DNA from: Neolewinella marina
GTDB lineage: Bacteria; Bacteroidota; Bacteroidia; Chitinophagales; Saprospiraceae
Assembly: GCF_002631205.1 (NCBI RefSeq)
Contig: NZ_PDLO01000003.1
Coordinates: forward strand, 310,001 to 374,000
Length of the DNA stretch: 64,000 nucleotides
Reading direction: 5' to 3'
The notes under the pieces are model-generated. The model searched no databases and was not told where the DNA came from. It saw only the letters and a program-made list of their open reading frames with translations. The position numbers and the translations under genes were made by a program. This document shows positions 1 to 7,828 of this stretch, in pieces (within the stretch, counting starts at the first letter, position 1; every line of letters starts with the position of its first letter).

Positions 1-2
1 AG

Positions 3-221
3 CAGGTGGAACGCATCCTCGATGACCTGGCCGAGTGCGGCGTGGACGTGGTGACCATCGGTCAGTACCTGCAGCCCACGGCCATGCACCTTGCGGTCGA
101 CAGCTTTGTCACTCCGGATACCTTCGCCCACTACAAGGCCCTGGGCATGTCCAAGGGCTTCGATTTCGTGGAGAGTGGCCCCCTGGTGCGCAGCAGCTAC
201 CACGCCGAGCGCCACCTCTAG
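3..221 (+). CDS. lipA: Lipoyl synthase, C-terminal end (5' truncated by window)
   Basis: This is the last ~72 codons of LipA, the radical SAM enzyme that inserts two sulfurs into protein-bound octanoyl groups to make lipoate. The retained part shows the family's C-terminal signature: TIGQYLQP, then a run ending in [10 protein letters not shown], and the terminal [13 protein letters not shown]. The catalytic CxxxCxxC cluster lies upstream of the window and cannot be checked. The reading frame is open to base 3. The family is recognised with high confidence; the gene's start and total length are unknown here. Confidence 0.93.
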   Translation, partial: QVERILDDLAECGVDVVTIGQYLQPTAMHLAVDSFVTPDTFAHYKALGMSKGFDFVESGPLVRSSYHAERHL

Positions 222-258
222 TCCCGCTGGCGACGGTCTCCGCGCTTACCGCCGTGTT

Positions 259-1611
259 ATGTCGCTCAAGCAAGTCTTTTGCCCATCCGGCGTAGTCCCG
301 ATTTACACCCTGGTGTGGCTGCGGATCGCGCTTGGGCTGCTGGGTGCTGGCGACATTCTCGGCAATGGCATCTACTACCACTGGATCCACGACGCCTATT
401 CCGGTTTTACCTTCCGCTACTACGGCTTTGAGTGGGTACACCCGCTGCCGGAACCGTGGCTGAGTGTGTTCTTCCCCGTCGGATTTCTGTTGGGGCTCGC
501 CGTGGCGGCCGGCTGGCGGTTCCGGATCACGGCGCCGCTGTTCGCCCTGTGTTTCACCTATCTGTTTTTGCTGGAGAAGGCCCACTACCTCAACCACGCC
601 TACCTCTTCGTGTGGCTGGCCTGGTTGCTGGCCCTTACGCCGGCCTGGCGGGAATGGTCGCTGGACGTCAGGCGCGATCCGCGGCAGTGGTCGCCGGTAG
701 CCCCGCGGTGGAGCGTGTACGTGTTCCCCCTGCTCATGGGGCTGGTCTACTTTTTCGGAGGGATCAACAAGATCAACCACGACTGGCTCCTCGAGGCATT
801 ACCCCTCCACCTCTGGCTGGCCGCCCGCGCTGATATGCCGGTGCTGGGGCCGGTGTTTGCCCTGAAGTCCACGGCCTACGTCATGGCCTGGGGCGGGATG
901 CTGCTCGACCTCCTGGCCCCCTTTCTGCTGCTGCACCGCCGGTTGCGCTGGGTAGCGCTCGCACTGCTGTTGTTCTTCCACGCGACGAACCACCTCATTT
1001 TCAACATTGGCATCTTTCCCTACCTCTCTTTGGTGCTGACCAGCCTGTTCTTCGCTCCCGACTGGCCGTTGCGCTTCGTGCAGTGGCTGGGCCGGCGAAT
1101 TCCCCGGGTAGCGGATTGGCGCAGCCGCTGGCGCGCCCGACTGGGAGAAGCGGTGTCGCCGGACCGGCTCTGGCACCCGCGCCCCGCCGCCCTGGTACTG
1201 CTGGTGACAGTGCATGCCCTGCTGCCGCTCCGCAACCACCTCTTCGGATCGGACGTAAACTGGACCGAGGAAGGGCACCGCTACAGCTGGCGCATGATGC
1301 TGCGCACCAAGCAGGGAAACGGGTTCTACCGGGTGGTGGACGAACAGGGCATGAGCCGTAATGTGTTCCCCTCCGACAGCCTCGACGACCGGCGGTACAG
1401 CAAACTGGTGACCCACCCCGACATGATCCTGCAGTACGCCCACCACCTCCGCGATGTTGCCAAGGGGCCGGTGGAGGTATACGGTCACTTCAAGGTGCGA
1501 CTGAATGGCCGGTTGCGGCAGGATTTCATCGACCCAAAGGTGGACCTGGCGCGCACGGAATGGGAGTGGTTGAGGGCCAAACCCTGGGTGCTGCCGGAGA
1601 TCAGAGAGTAG
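259..1611 (+). CDS. HTTM-domain membrane protein (vitamin K-dependent gamma-carboxylase-like)
   Basis: A 450-residue polytopic membrane protein. About eight hydrophobic segments fill residues ~15-290, followed by a soluble C-terminal part containing a further hydrophobic stretch near 315. The order of features (LRIALG near the start, EKAHYLNHAYL, YFFGGINKINHDWL, then FFHATNHLIFNIGIFPYL) matches bacterial HTTM proteins, distant relatives of vitamin K-dependent gamma-glutamyl carboxylase. The function of the bacterial versions is mostly unknown. The ATG at 259 was chosen because longer in-frame starts would run into lipA coding sequence and add an Arg/Ala-rich, non-homologous tail. The 3' end overlaps the convergent cysM by 11 bases. 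Confidence 0.8.
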   Translation: MSLKQVFCPSGVVPIYTLVWLRIALGLLGAGDILGNGIYYHWIHDAYSGFTFRYYGFEWVHPLPEPWLSVFFPVGFLLGLAVAAGWRFRITAPLFALCFTYLFLLEKAHYLNHAYLFVWLAWLLALTPAWREWSLDVRRDPRQWSPVAPRWSVYVFPLLMGLVYFFGGINKINHDWLLEALPLHLWLAARADMPVLGPVFALKSTAYVMAWGGMLLDLLAPFLLLHRRLRWVALALLLFFHATNHLIFNIGIFPYLSLVLTSLFFAPDWPLRFVQWLGRRIPRVADWRSRWRARLGEAVSPDRLWHPRPAALVLLVTVHALLPLRNHLFGSDVNWTEEGHRYSWRMMLRTKQGNGFYRVVDEQGMSRNVFPSDSLDDRRYSKLVTHPDMILQYAHHLRDVAKGPVEVYGHFKVRLNGRLRQDFIDPKVDLARTEWEWLRAKPWVLPEIRE

Positions 1612-2473
1612 ACAGGTAGCGGTCGCCGCGGTCGCAGATGATGCACACGATGAGGCCTTCCTCCAGTTCGCCGGCGAGGCGGAGGGCGGCGGCGGTGGCT
1701 CCTCCGGAACTGGTCCCGGCAAAGACGCCGCACTCCCGGGCCAGGCGGGCGCTCATTTCCACGGCTTCCGTTTCGCTGACGTCAATCTTGCGGTCCACCT
1801 GACTGTCGTCGTAGATCGCCGGAACGAACTCCGGACTCCAGCGCCGGATCCCGGGGATGCTGCTACCGTCCGTGGGCTGTACGCCGACGATCTGTACCGC
1901 CGGAGACTGTTCGTGCAGGTAGCGTCCGGTTCCGGTAATGGTTCCGGTGGTGCCCATACTGCTCACGAAGTGAGTGATTTGTCCGTCGGTGTCTCGCCAT
2001 ATTTCCGGTCCCGTGGTCCGGTAGTGGGCCTTCCAGTTGTCGTCGTTGCTGAATTGATTGAGTTGGACGTACTCCCCGCTGTCCTCCATTTCCTGGGCGA
2101 GTTCGCGGCTGTACTCGATGGTGCGGTCGGCCGGGGTCAGTAGCACTTCGGCTCCGTAGGCCCGCATGGTTTTGACCCGCTCTTCGGTACTGTTCTCGGG
2201 CATGATGAGGGTGACGGGGATGTGAAGACTGGCCGCGATCATGGCGATAGCGATACCGGTGTTCCCACTGGTGGCTTCGACGATGCGCTTGCCGGGACCC
2301 AGTTCACCCCGCGACAGCATCCCCTGCACCATGCTGAAGGCCGCCCGGTCCTTCACCGATCCGCCGGGGTTCTGTCCCTCGAGCTTGCCGTAAAGCTTGA
2401 TCTTGGAGTTCTCCTGGAGGGTGGAAAGGTCGACGAGGGGGGTGTTGCCGATCAGGGAAAAGAGGTGGTTCAT
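1601..2473 (-). CDS. cysM: Cysteine synthase B (O-acetylserine sulfhydrylase)
   Basis: A fold-type II PLP enzyme of 290 residues that makes L-cysteine from O-acetylserine (or phosphoserine in some relatives) and a sulfur donor in the cytoplasm. Visible motifs are IGNTPLV at the N-terminus, the PLP lysine K41 in GGSVKDRAA, the substrate loop TSGNTGIA near residue 90, and the phosphate-binding GTTGTITGTGRYL near 175. The size and the NPGGSVKDRA form fit CysM better than CysK. The start codon overlaps the stop of the upstream HhH gene by four bases (ATGA), so the two are probably co-translated although functionally unrelated. Confidence 0.92.
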   Translation of the reverse strand: MNHLFSLIGNTPLVDLSTLQENSKIKLYGKLEGQNPGGSVKDRAAFSMVQGMLSRGELGPGKRIVEATSGNTGIAIAMIAASLHIPVTLIMPENSTEERVKTMRAYGAEVLLTPADRTIEYSRELAQEMEDSGEYVQLNQFSNDDNWKAHYRTTGPEIWRDTDGQITHFVSSMGTTGTITGTGRYLHEQSPAVQIVGVQPTDGSSIPGIRRWSPEFVPAIYDDSQVDRKIDVSETEAVEMSARLARECGVFAGTSSGGATAAALRLAGELEEGLIVCIICDRGDRYLSTL

Positions 2474-3579
2474 GGGTCAAAGTTCAGGTAGGGCAACAGC
2501 TCACTGAGGTTTTCGGTGGACAGGGCCCGCACTTTTTTCAGGTCTTCCGCTGAATGAAAAGGGCCGTGGTTTTCGCGGTAGCGCACGATCACCGTAGCCG
2601 TGCTCCGCTTCAGCAGGGGGTGGCGGGCGAGTTCGTTGGCGTCCAGCCGGTTGATGTAAAGGGGGCGCAGGATGGGGCTACCGCGGAGGCGGGGGGCAAT
2701 GGTGGTATACACTGAATCGGGTAGCCCGTAGGTGGTTCCTACCTGAGCTACGGTGGCAAATCCCCCCAGTGCTTCCCGGTACTTCACGATCCGTTCGGCG
2801 CGGTAAGGGCCTATGCCCGGCAGTTGGGTCCAGTCCACCACCGTGGCGCGATTTATGTCGACATAAACCAGCGTATCTGTTTGCTTTCCAGGGGTGGCGG
2901 CGGGCGCGGGTTCCACGGACGGTTGAACTGCAATGCGAACGAGGTCGAGCACCGCGGCCAGGTGTTGACTGTCCAGGGCGCTCACCCGCAACAGGTCTTC
3001 CGGCTGGCGGAAGGTTACCGGCCGGTAGCTGCGGTACTTCAGCAGGGCGTTCGTTTCCCGTTCGCTGAACCCCAGTCGGCGAAAGCTGTCGGCGGATACG
3101 GTGTTGGGGTCGAAGAAAAACCGCTCCGCGGGTACCTCGGCCGCTGCCGGGCGGTTTTCCGGGTCCGCCACTGTGGGGGGCAGGTAGGCCAGGTTCTGTA
3201 AGTGACTAGCCTGGTCGGGGTGCAGTACCCGGAGGCGGCTGATATCTTCGACCGTGCGGAAGGGGCGCTTTTCACGGTAACGCACCCAGGCCGTGGCTTG
3301 GCGGTCGCTCAGTCCCAGCCGCCGGAGGTCACGGTGGCTGACGGTATTGGGGTCGAAGGGAAAGTCCTCCCGGACGTTAGCCGGTTTATCTGACTGCGAT
3401 GCGGCGGCCAGCCGGAGTTGCTCGGCGGCGGCCAGCAGTTCACCATCCTGGTGGTCGTAGTCCTCCGGTCCTGGCGGCCCCGACAGGCGGGTCAGTCCGT
3501 AGGCTCCCGCCAACAGCAGCAGGAGCAGCATCAGGCCGCCGCGCTGGTTACGGGTATAGGTCCAGGGTGAGGTGGACAA
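2470..3579 (-). CDS. Membrane-anchored helix-hairpin-helix (ComEA-like) protein with four HhH units
   Basis: 369 residues with a short basic N-terminus, one transmembrane helix at ~17-33 (LMLLLLLLAGAYGLTRL), a flexible linker, then four ComEA-type helix-hairpin-helix units. Two begin with FDPNTVS (near residues 75 and 150), one with VDINRAT (near 240) and one with INRLDANEL (near 310). HhH motifs usually bind DNA without sequence specificity; ComEA uses them to take up DNA during transformation. The topology here, anchor followed by repeats outside the membrane, suggests a periplasmic DNA-binding role, but four units is more than classical ComEA has. It sits directly upstream of cysM with a four-base overlap. 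Confidence 0.75.
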   Translation of the reverse strand: MSTSPWTYTRNQRGGLMLLLLLLAGAYGLTRLSGPPGPEDYDHQDGELLAAAEQLRLAAASQSDKPANVREDFPFDPNTVSHRDLRRLGLSDRQATAWVRYREKRPFRTVEDISRLRVLHPDQASHLQNLAYLPPTVADPENRPAAAEVPAERFFFDPNTVSADSFRRLGFSERETNALLKYRSYRPVTFRQPEDLLRVSALDSQHLAAVLDLVRIAVQPSVEPAPAATPGKQTDTLVYVDINRATVVDWTQLPGIGPYRAERIVKYREALGGFATVAQVGTTYGLPDSVYTTIAPRLRGSPILRPLYINRLDANELARHPLLKRSTATVIVRYRENHGPFHSAEDLKKVRALSTENLSELLPYLNFDP

Positions 3580-3592
3580 AACGACCGGGAAT

Positions 3593-4102
3593 TCAGGCGA
3601 TTTTCAGAAAGGCGCAGAGCACGCCACCCATCAGTCCGAGGGTGATCGTCCAGTAGCCGACGTGGATGAGCACGTAGTTCCACCGCCGCCGTTCGAAGAG
3701 GGCGTTGATGGCCAGGATGCTGCCGACGAAAGCGATCGCCATGAGCGCGCCGTGAAAAAATCCGTGGCCAAAACTCCGGTGGAGGTCGTACATCCCGGTG
3801 GTGGTGTCGAGGGTCTCGAGCTGCTGCATCAGGGCGCTTTCGGCTACGCCGTAGCCCTCCTGCATCATGAACAGGCTATCGATGCTGGTCTGGTGAATCA
3901 CCAGGAAAGGCAACAACAGGGCGATCAATACGCTGAAGAGGTAAGCCATGCCGAAGATGACGGCCATATTCCCCCGCTGCAACTTTTCCGCGTCCAGTCC
4001 GGTGGCCTTCATCCACATGCCGCCGACCACTTTTTCATTGTAATAAATGGACCCCACCAGCATGGGGATCAGGGCGGTGAGGGGGTAGAGCCACCAGTTC
4101 AT
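3593..4102 (-). CDS. DUF1761-like four-helix membrane protein
   Basis: 169 residues starting MNWWLYPLTALIPMLVG, with hydrophobic segments near residues 5-20, 48-70, 115-135 and 143-165. The conserved features (an aromatic N-terminus, an early GSIYYN, and a HGFFHGALMA segment before the third helix) match small Bacteroidota membrane proteins of the DUF1761/DUF4199 type. No function is known. The ATG at 4102 is preferred over a TTG six bases upstream because MNWW is the usual start. It is followed 13 bases downstream by the HhH gene on the same strand. Confidence 0.6.
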   Translation of the reverse strand: MNWWLYPLTALIPMLVGSIYYNEKVVGGMWMKATGLDAEKLQRGNMAVIFGMAYLFSVLIALLLPFLVIHQTSIDSLFMMQEGYGVAESALMQQLETLDTTTGMYDLHRSFGHGFFHGALMAIAFVGSILAINALFERRRWNYVLIHVGYWTITLGLMGGVLCAFLKIA

Positions 4103-4192
4103 AGGCAATCAATTGTGAGTGTGTCGAGTGAAGCTAACAATTAATTCCCGGAAGCCAGAAGGGGTTAAAAAAACAGAATCGGGGAAATCACG

Positions 4193-4224
4193 TTTCGGTG
4201 GCCGTACTTTGAGTTGTAAATTTG
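4193..4224 (+). promoter_or_regulatory. Candidate recN promoter (Bacteroidota -33/-7 type)
   Basis: A perfect TAnnTTTG -7 box (TAAATTTG, 4217-4224) with TTTC at 4193-4196 as a near match to the -33 TTTG box, separated by 20 bases. The predicted transcription start is about 15 bases before the recN ATG at 4247. This is pattern matching only. Confidence 0.5.
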
Positions 4225-4246
4225 GGCTTTTCCAACAAATACGTCT

Positions 4247-5911
4247 ATGATCAAACGGCTGCACATCCGCAATTACGCCATCATCGAGGAGCTGACCCTG
4301 GAGTTCGCTACCGGCCTGAGCATCATCACGGGGGAAACCGGTGCCGGTAAGTCCATCGTGCTCGGCGCCCTGAACCTCATCCTTGGCGGGCGCGCGGACA
4401 CCAAGACGCTGTTCGACGACAGCCGCAAGTGCATCATCGAGGGGCGTTTCGACATCGCGGCCTACGACTTGCGGTCCTTCTTTACCGACAACGACCTGGA
4501 TTACGACGCGGAGTTGATCATCCGCCGGGAGATCACCCCCTCGGGGAAAAGCCGGGCGTTCGTAAACGACACGCCGGTAAACCTGAAGGTGCTGCAGGAG
4601 CTCGGAAGTACCCTCATCGACCTCCACCAGCAGTTTGATACCCTGTACATTAACAACAGCGACTTTCAGCTGGAATTGCTCGATGCCCTGGCCGGACAGC
4701 GGGACGCGGTGCGGGAATACCGCACGGAGTACCAGCGGCTGCAACAGACGCGCCGCAAGCTGGCCCAGCTGCGGGAGGAGCAGGCCCAGGCCCGCCGGGA
4801 GCAGGAATTCCTGGAGTTCCAGGTGAATGAGCTGGAGGAAGCCAATTTGCGGGAAAACGAGCAGGAAAGCCTGGAGGCCGAACGCCACCGGCTGAGCAAC
4901 GCCGACGAGATCAAGCAGCTCACTTCCGGAGTATTCCACTACCTCACCGAGGCCGACGAATCGGTCACCGACCGCCTGCTGGCCATCTCCGTGAAACTCA
5001 CCCCGCTTTCGGCCGGCGACCCCCAACTGCAGTCCATCGCCGAACGCTTCGAAAGCATCCGACTGGAGCTGGAAGAAGTGGCCTCGGACCTGGAGGCCTT
5101 CGGTTCCGACACCGACGTAAGGCCCGACCGGCTCGAGGAAATCGAGGAGCGACTCAACCTGCTCTACCGCCTGCAAACCAAACATTCCGTCAAGACCAAT
5201 ACGGAATTGTTGGAGATCTACCGGGAGCTCTCCGCCCGGCTGGATCACTTTTCCGACCTGGGCGGCAGCATTACCAAACTGGAAAAGGAACAAGACCAAT
5301 TGCGGGCCCGCCTCGTGGACCAGGGCAAGCAACTGCGCAAGGCCCGCGAACGGGTGGCCCCGGACTTCGCCGCCAACGTGCAGCAGCAGTTGGGCGAACT
5401 GAGCATGACCAACGCCCGCCTAAAGGTGGACTTTACCCCGCTACCCGAGCCGGGACCCCACGGACTCGATGAGGTACGCTTCCTGTTCAGCGCCAACAAG
5501 GGGGGTAAACTGCAGGCCATCAAGGATGCCGCCTCGGGAGGTGAAATGTCGCGCCTCGCCCTGGTGACCAAAAGCCTGGTCGCCTCCGCCATGCAACTGC
5601 CCACCCTGATTTTTGACGAGATCGATTCGGGCGTAAGCGGAGACGTAGCCCAGCGCATGGGACGCATCCTGACCGACCTGAGCCGTCACCACCAGGTAGT
5701 GGTGATCACCCACTCCCCGCAGGTCGCCAGCCGTGCCCATCGCCACTACTTCGTATACAAGACCGACAAGACGGACGCCGAGCGCACCATTACCCGGGTG
5801 CGTGAGTTGGACGGTGACGAGCGGGTGCGCGCCATCGCGACCATGCTGAGCCAGAACCCACCGAGTGAGTCCGCCCTCAAGAACGCCCGCGAACTGATCG
5901 AAGCGGTGTAG
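4247..5911 (+). CDS. recN: DNA repair protein RecN
   Basis: A 554-residue SMC-like ATPase that helps organise DNA ends during double-strand break repair. Walker A is GETGAGKS at residues 29-36 (Lys35). Long charged coiled-coil segments occupy ~155-225 and ~275-370. The ABC signature SGGEMSRLAL and Walker B LIFDEIDSGVSG follow near 430-465, then the switch histidine region VITHSPQVAS. Length and order are normal for RecN. The gene stands alone, with its own candidate promoter just upstream, and converges on the methyltransferase pair downstream. No LexA-type operator is obvious. Confidence 0.96.
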   Translation: MIKRLHIRNYAIIEELTLEFATGLSIITGETGAGKSIVLGALNLILGGRADTKTLFDDSRKCIIEGRFDIAAYDLRSFFTDNDLDYDAELIIRREITPSGKSRAFVNDTPVNLKVLQELGSTLIDLHQQFDTLYINNSDFQLELLDALAGQRDAVREYRTEYQRLQQTRRKLAQLREEQAQARREQEFLEFQVNELEEANLRENEQESLEAERHRLSNADEIKQLTSGVFHYLTEADESVTDRLLAISVKLTPLSAGDPQLQSIAERFESIRLELEEVASDLEAFGSDTDVRPDRLEEIEERLNLLYRLQTKHSVKTNTELLEIYRELSARLDHFSDLGGSITKLEKEQDQLRARLVDQGKQLRKARERVAPDFAANVQQQLGELSMTNARLKVDFTPLPEPGPHGLDEVRFLFSANKGGKLQAIKDAASGGEMSRLALVTKSLVASAMQLPTLIFDEIDSGVSGDVAQRMGRILTDLSRHHQVVVITHSPQVASRAHRHYFVYKTDKTDAERTITRVRELDGDERVRAIATMLSQNPPSESALKNARELIEAV

Positions 5912-5915
5912 GGCC

Positions 5916-6764
5916 TCAGCGACCAGCGCTTAGTACGCCGTAACGGATGGCGCCGCTGGCGAATCCCCGCCGCATATACTTCATGGCCCAGGCACCGGCC
6001 AAGGTGCCCTGTCCGGCCCGCAGCAATCCGGGCCAGTTGCGGGGATCGAGTCCGCTGCGGATCACGGCCCCCCAGAAGGGTTCCACCGCGGCGGACCAGT
6101 CGTCCATCCGGACGTGGGTAAGGCCGGCGGCCGTGGCCGCCGCTTCCAGCTCCGAGAGGCTGACCAGGGGCGGTAGGTGGTACAATTCGCAAATCTGGTG
6201 CAGCGTATACTGGTCGGAAGGGGAGAGGTAGGGCGGTTCGTCGCGGTGGCACCAGGTGGCCATGAGGAGCCGCCCGCCGGGGCGCAGCAGACCCTGGAAG
6301 AGGCGGAATAGCCCCTCCTTGTCTTCCATGTGTTCGGCGGATTCCATGCTCCAGATCAGGTCAAAGCGGCCGCTCGTTTCCGGGGTAAGTTCGTAGACGT
6401 CCTTGGCGATCAGGTTGACGCGGTCGGAGAGGCCCTCCCGCCGATTGAAGGCATTGCCGCGGTGGGCCTGCACCGGACTGAGGGTTACGCCCAGGCCGTG
6501 GGCTCCGGGGTATTTCTGGGCCAGGTAGCGGCTGCTGCCGCCTACGCCGCAGCCCGCGTCGAGGAAGCGTTCCACTTCCGCTTCAGGGGGCAAGCCCCAT
6601 TCCAGCAGGGCCTCAATCATGTCGATCTGGGCTTGCCGGTGGCCTACCTTCCGCTTGCCGTCGGGCCCGTAATAGCCGTGGTGCATCTGTTCTCCCCAGG
6701 TGTCCAGCCACAGGGGAGTGGACTGGTCGTAAAAATCGCGGATCCGTTCGTTCAGTTCATCCAT
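5916..6764 (-). CDS. VTE4-type gamma-tocopherol methyltransferase homologue
   Basis: A 282-residue SAM-dependent class I methyltransferase that resembles plant and cyanobacterial gamma-tocopherol C-methyltransferase along its whole length. Shared features in order are an early IRDFYDQST..LW, WGEQMHHGYY (residues 23-32), AQIDMIE, motif I LDAGCGVGGSSRYL (68-81), VTLSPVQA, DLIWSMESAEHM, GGRLLMATWCHR, and the C-terminal DWSAAVEPFWGAVIRS. In plants the enzyme methylates position 5 of the tocopherol ring. The ATG at 6764 shares one base with the VTE3-like stop (TGATG); an alternative GTG at 6767 gives a four-base overlap. The two genes are therefore translationally coupled. Substrate is inferred; a related prenyl-quinol is possible. 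Confidence 0.82.
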   Translation of the reverse strand: MDELNERIRDFYDQSTPLWLDTWGEQMHHGYYGPDGKRKVGHRQAQIDMIEALLEWGLPPEAEVERFLDAGCGVGGSSRYLAQKYPGAHGLGVTLSPVQAHRGNAFNRREGLSDRVNLIAKDVYELTPETSGRFDLIWSMESAEHMEDKEGLFRLFQGLLRPGGRLLMATWCHRDEPPYLSPSDQYTLHQICELYHLPPLVSLSELEAAATAAGLTHVRMDDWSAAVEPFWGAVIRSGLDPRNWPGLLRAGQGTLAGAWAMKYMRRGFASGAIRYGVLSAGR

Positions 6765-7693
6765 CACCAGCGCCGCCGCAGGATGGCCCGGCCGATGAAG
6801 AAGGCGGTGACGACGCCCAGGCCGTAGAGGACGGCTTTCTGCTCGCGGTTCAGGGGCTGGTATTCACCTTCCACACCACGCAGGGGGGCGGTGACGTGGG
6901 CCATCAGCGCCATGGGGATGAAGAGGAATCCGGCGGTAGAGCCGAGAATGAGACGTCCGGTCAGCAGCAGGTTGCGGCCGAGCCAGCCACCTTCGGGCTC
7001 GGCTTCCACCAGCGAGCGGGTGCTGCGGCGGGGGCGGGCGTTGGGGCTGGGGCCGGGGCGGTTCTTCTTGCCGACCATGGCAATGGCGTAGCGTTCGTTC
7101 TCCTGCCAGTGGGGGCGTACGAATACCCAGTCGATGTCGGTAAAGCCCGCCTGGTGGAAGTAGAGGTGGTAGTCGTTCTCGGGGGGGAACAACATCCAGG
7201 TGTTGGCGATGAAGCGGCTGACGGGGTTCTTGGGTTCCAGGGGGCCGATCAGCAGGGCTTGTCCGCCGGGTTTGATGACGCGAAAGGCTTCCTCGATCGC
7301 CCGCTGGGGATCGGGCCAGTATTCGATGGAGCCGGCTGAAACGTAGCGGTCGAAGGTATCGTCGTCGAAGGGGAGGTTCTCGGCGTCGCCTAGGCGGAAG
7401 CGGCAGTCGACCAGGGCCGGTTTGACCATGGCCCTTTCCATCTGCTGGGGACTCTGGTCCAGGCAGATGACGTTCTTCGCCGGGACCCGCTTGACGATCC
7501 CTTCGGTAGTGAAGCCGGTACCCGAACCGACGTCGATCACCTTGAGGGATTCACCATTGGACCAGTCGACGATGCCGAGGGCTTTTTCCCGCATCGGTTC
7601 CGTCCAGAAGAGGGGGTTCACCAGCTTATCGTAGAAGTTGGACAGGTAGCGGTAGAACCAAAAGGCTTCCCGCTTATGCTGCATTAGTCTCAT
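6764..7693 (-). CDS. VTE3-type MPBQ/MSBQ methyltransferase homologue with C-terminal membrane anchor
   Basis: A 309-residue SAM methyltransferase closely resembling chloroplast VTE3, which methylates 2-methyl-6-phytyl- and solanesyl-benzoquinol in tocopherol and plastoquinone synthesis. Shared blocks are QHKREAFWFYR (5-15), NPLFWTEPMR (26-35), motif I VIDVGSGTGFTTEGIV (52-67), NVICLDQSP, DAENLPF, RYVSAGSIEYWPDPQRAI and WMLFPPE. Like VTE3 it has hydrophobic segments at the C-terminus (about 245-270 and 287-305), so it probably sits on a membrane. The ATG at 7693 puts the start just before the conserved QHKREAF; a TTG at 7765 would extend it. It is the first gene of the pair with the VTE4-like gene and diverges from ppk1. 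Confidence 0.85.
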   Translation of the reverse strand: MRLMQHKREAFWFYRYLSNFYDKLVNPLFWTEPMREKALGIVDWSNGESLKVIDVGSGTGFTTEGIVKRVPAKNVICLDQSPQQMERAMVKPALVDCRFRLGDAENLPFDDDTFDRYVSAGSIEYWPDPQRAIEEAFRVIKPGGQALLIGPLEPKNPVSRFIANTWMLFPPENDYHLYFHQAGFTDIDWVFVRPHWQENERYAIAMVGKKNRPGPSPNARPRRSTRSLVEAEPEGGWLGRNLLLTGRLILGSTAGFLFIPMALMAHVTAPLRGVEGEYQPLNREQKAVLYGLGVVTAFFIGRAILRRRW

Positions 7694-7799
7694 GGGCAAA
7701 TCAGTTGCTGGTTTAATACTTGGAAGGCTGGTTTGTTCGCGGAAATATACCGGCTCGTGGGACAATCGCTACCTTGCACCTGCGTTCGCGCCCCTGTTA

Positions 7800-7807
7800 T
7801 ACCTTTA
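7800..7807 (+). promoter_or_regulatory. Possible -7 box for ppk1
   Basis: TACCTTTA matches the Bacteroidota -7 consensus TAnnTTTG at all but the last position and lies 21 bases before the ppk1 start. No good -33 box is seen at the usual spacing, so this is a weak call. Confidence 0.3.
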
Positions 7808-7828
7808 GGTTGCTAACCCATTCCTCCC

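Noticed and set aside
91-258. Upstream extension of the HTTM gene overlapping lipA.
   Set aside because: It would translate lipA codons in another frame into Arg/Pro/Ser-rich sequence; ATG 259 just before the first hydrophobic stretch is more plausible.
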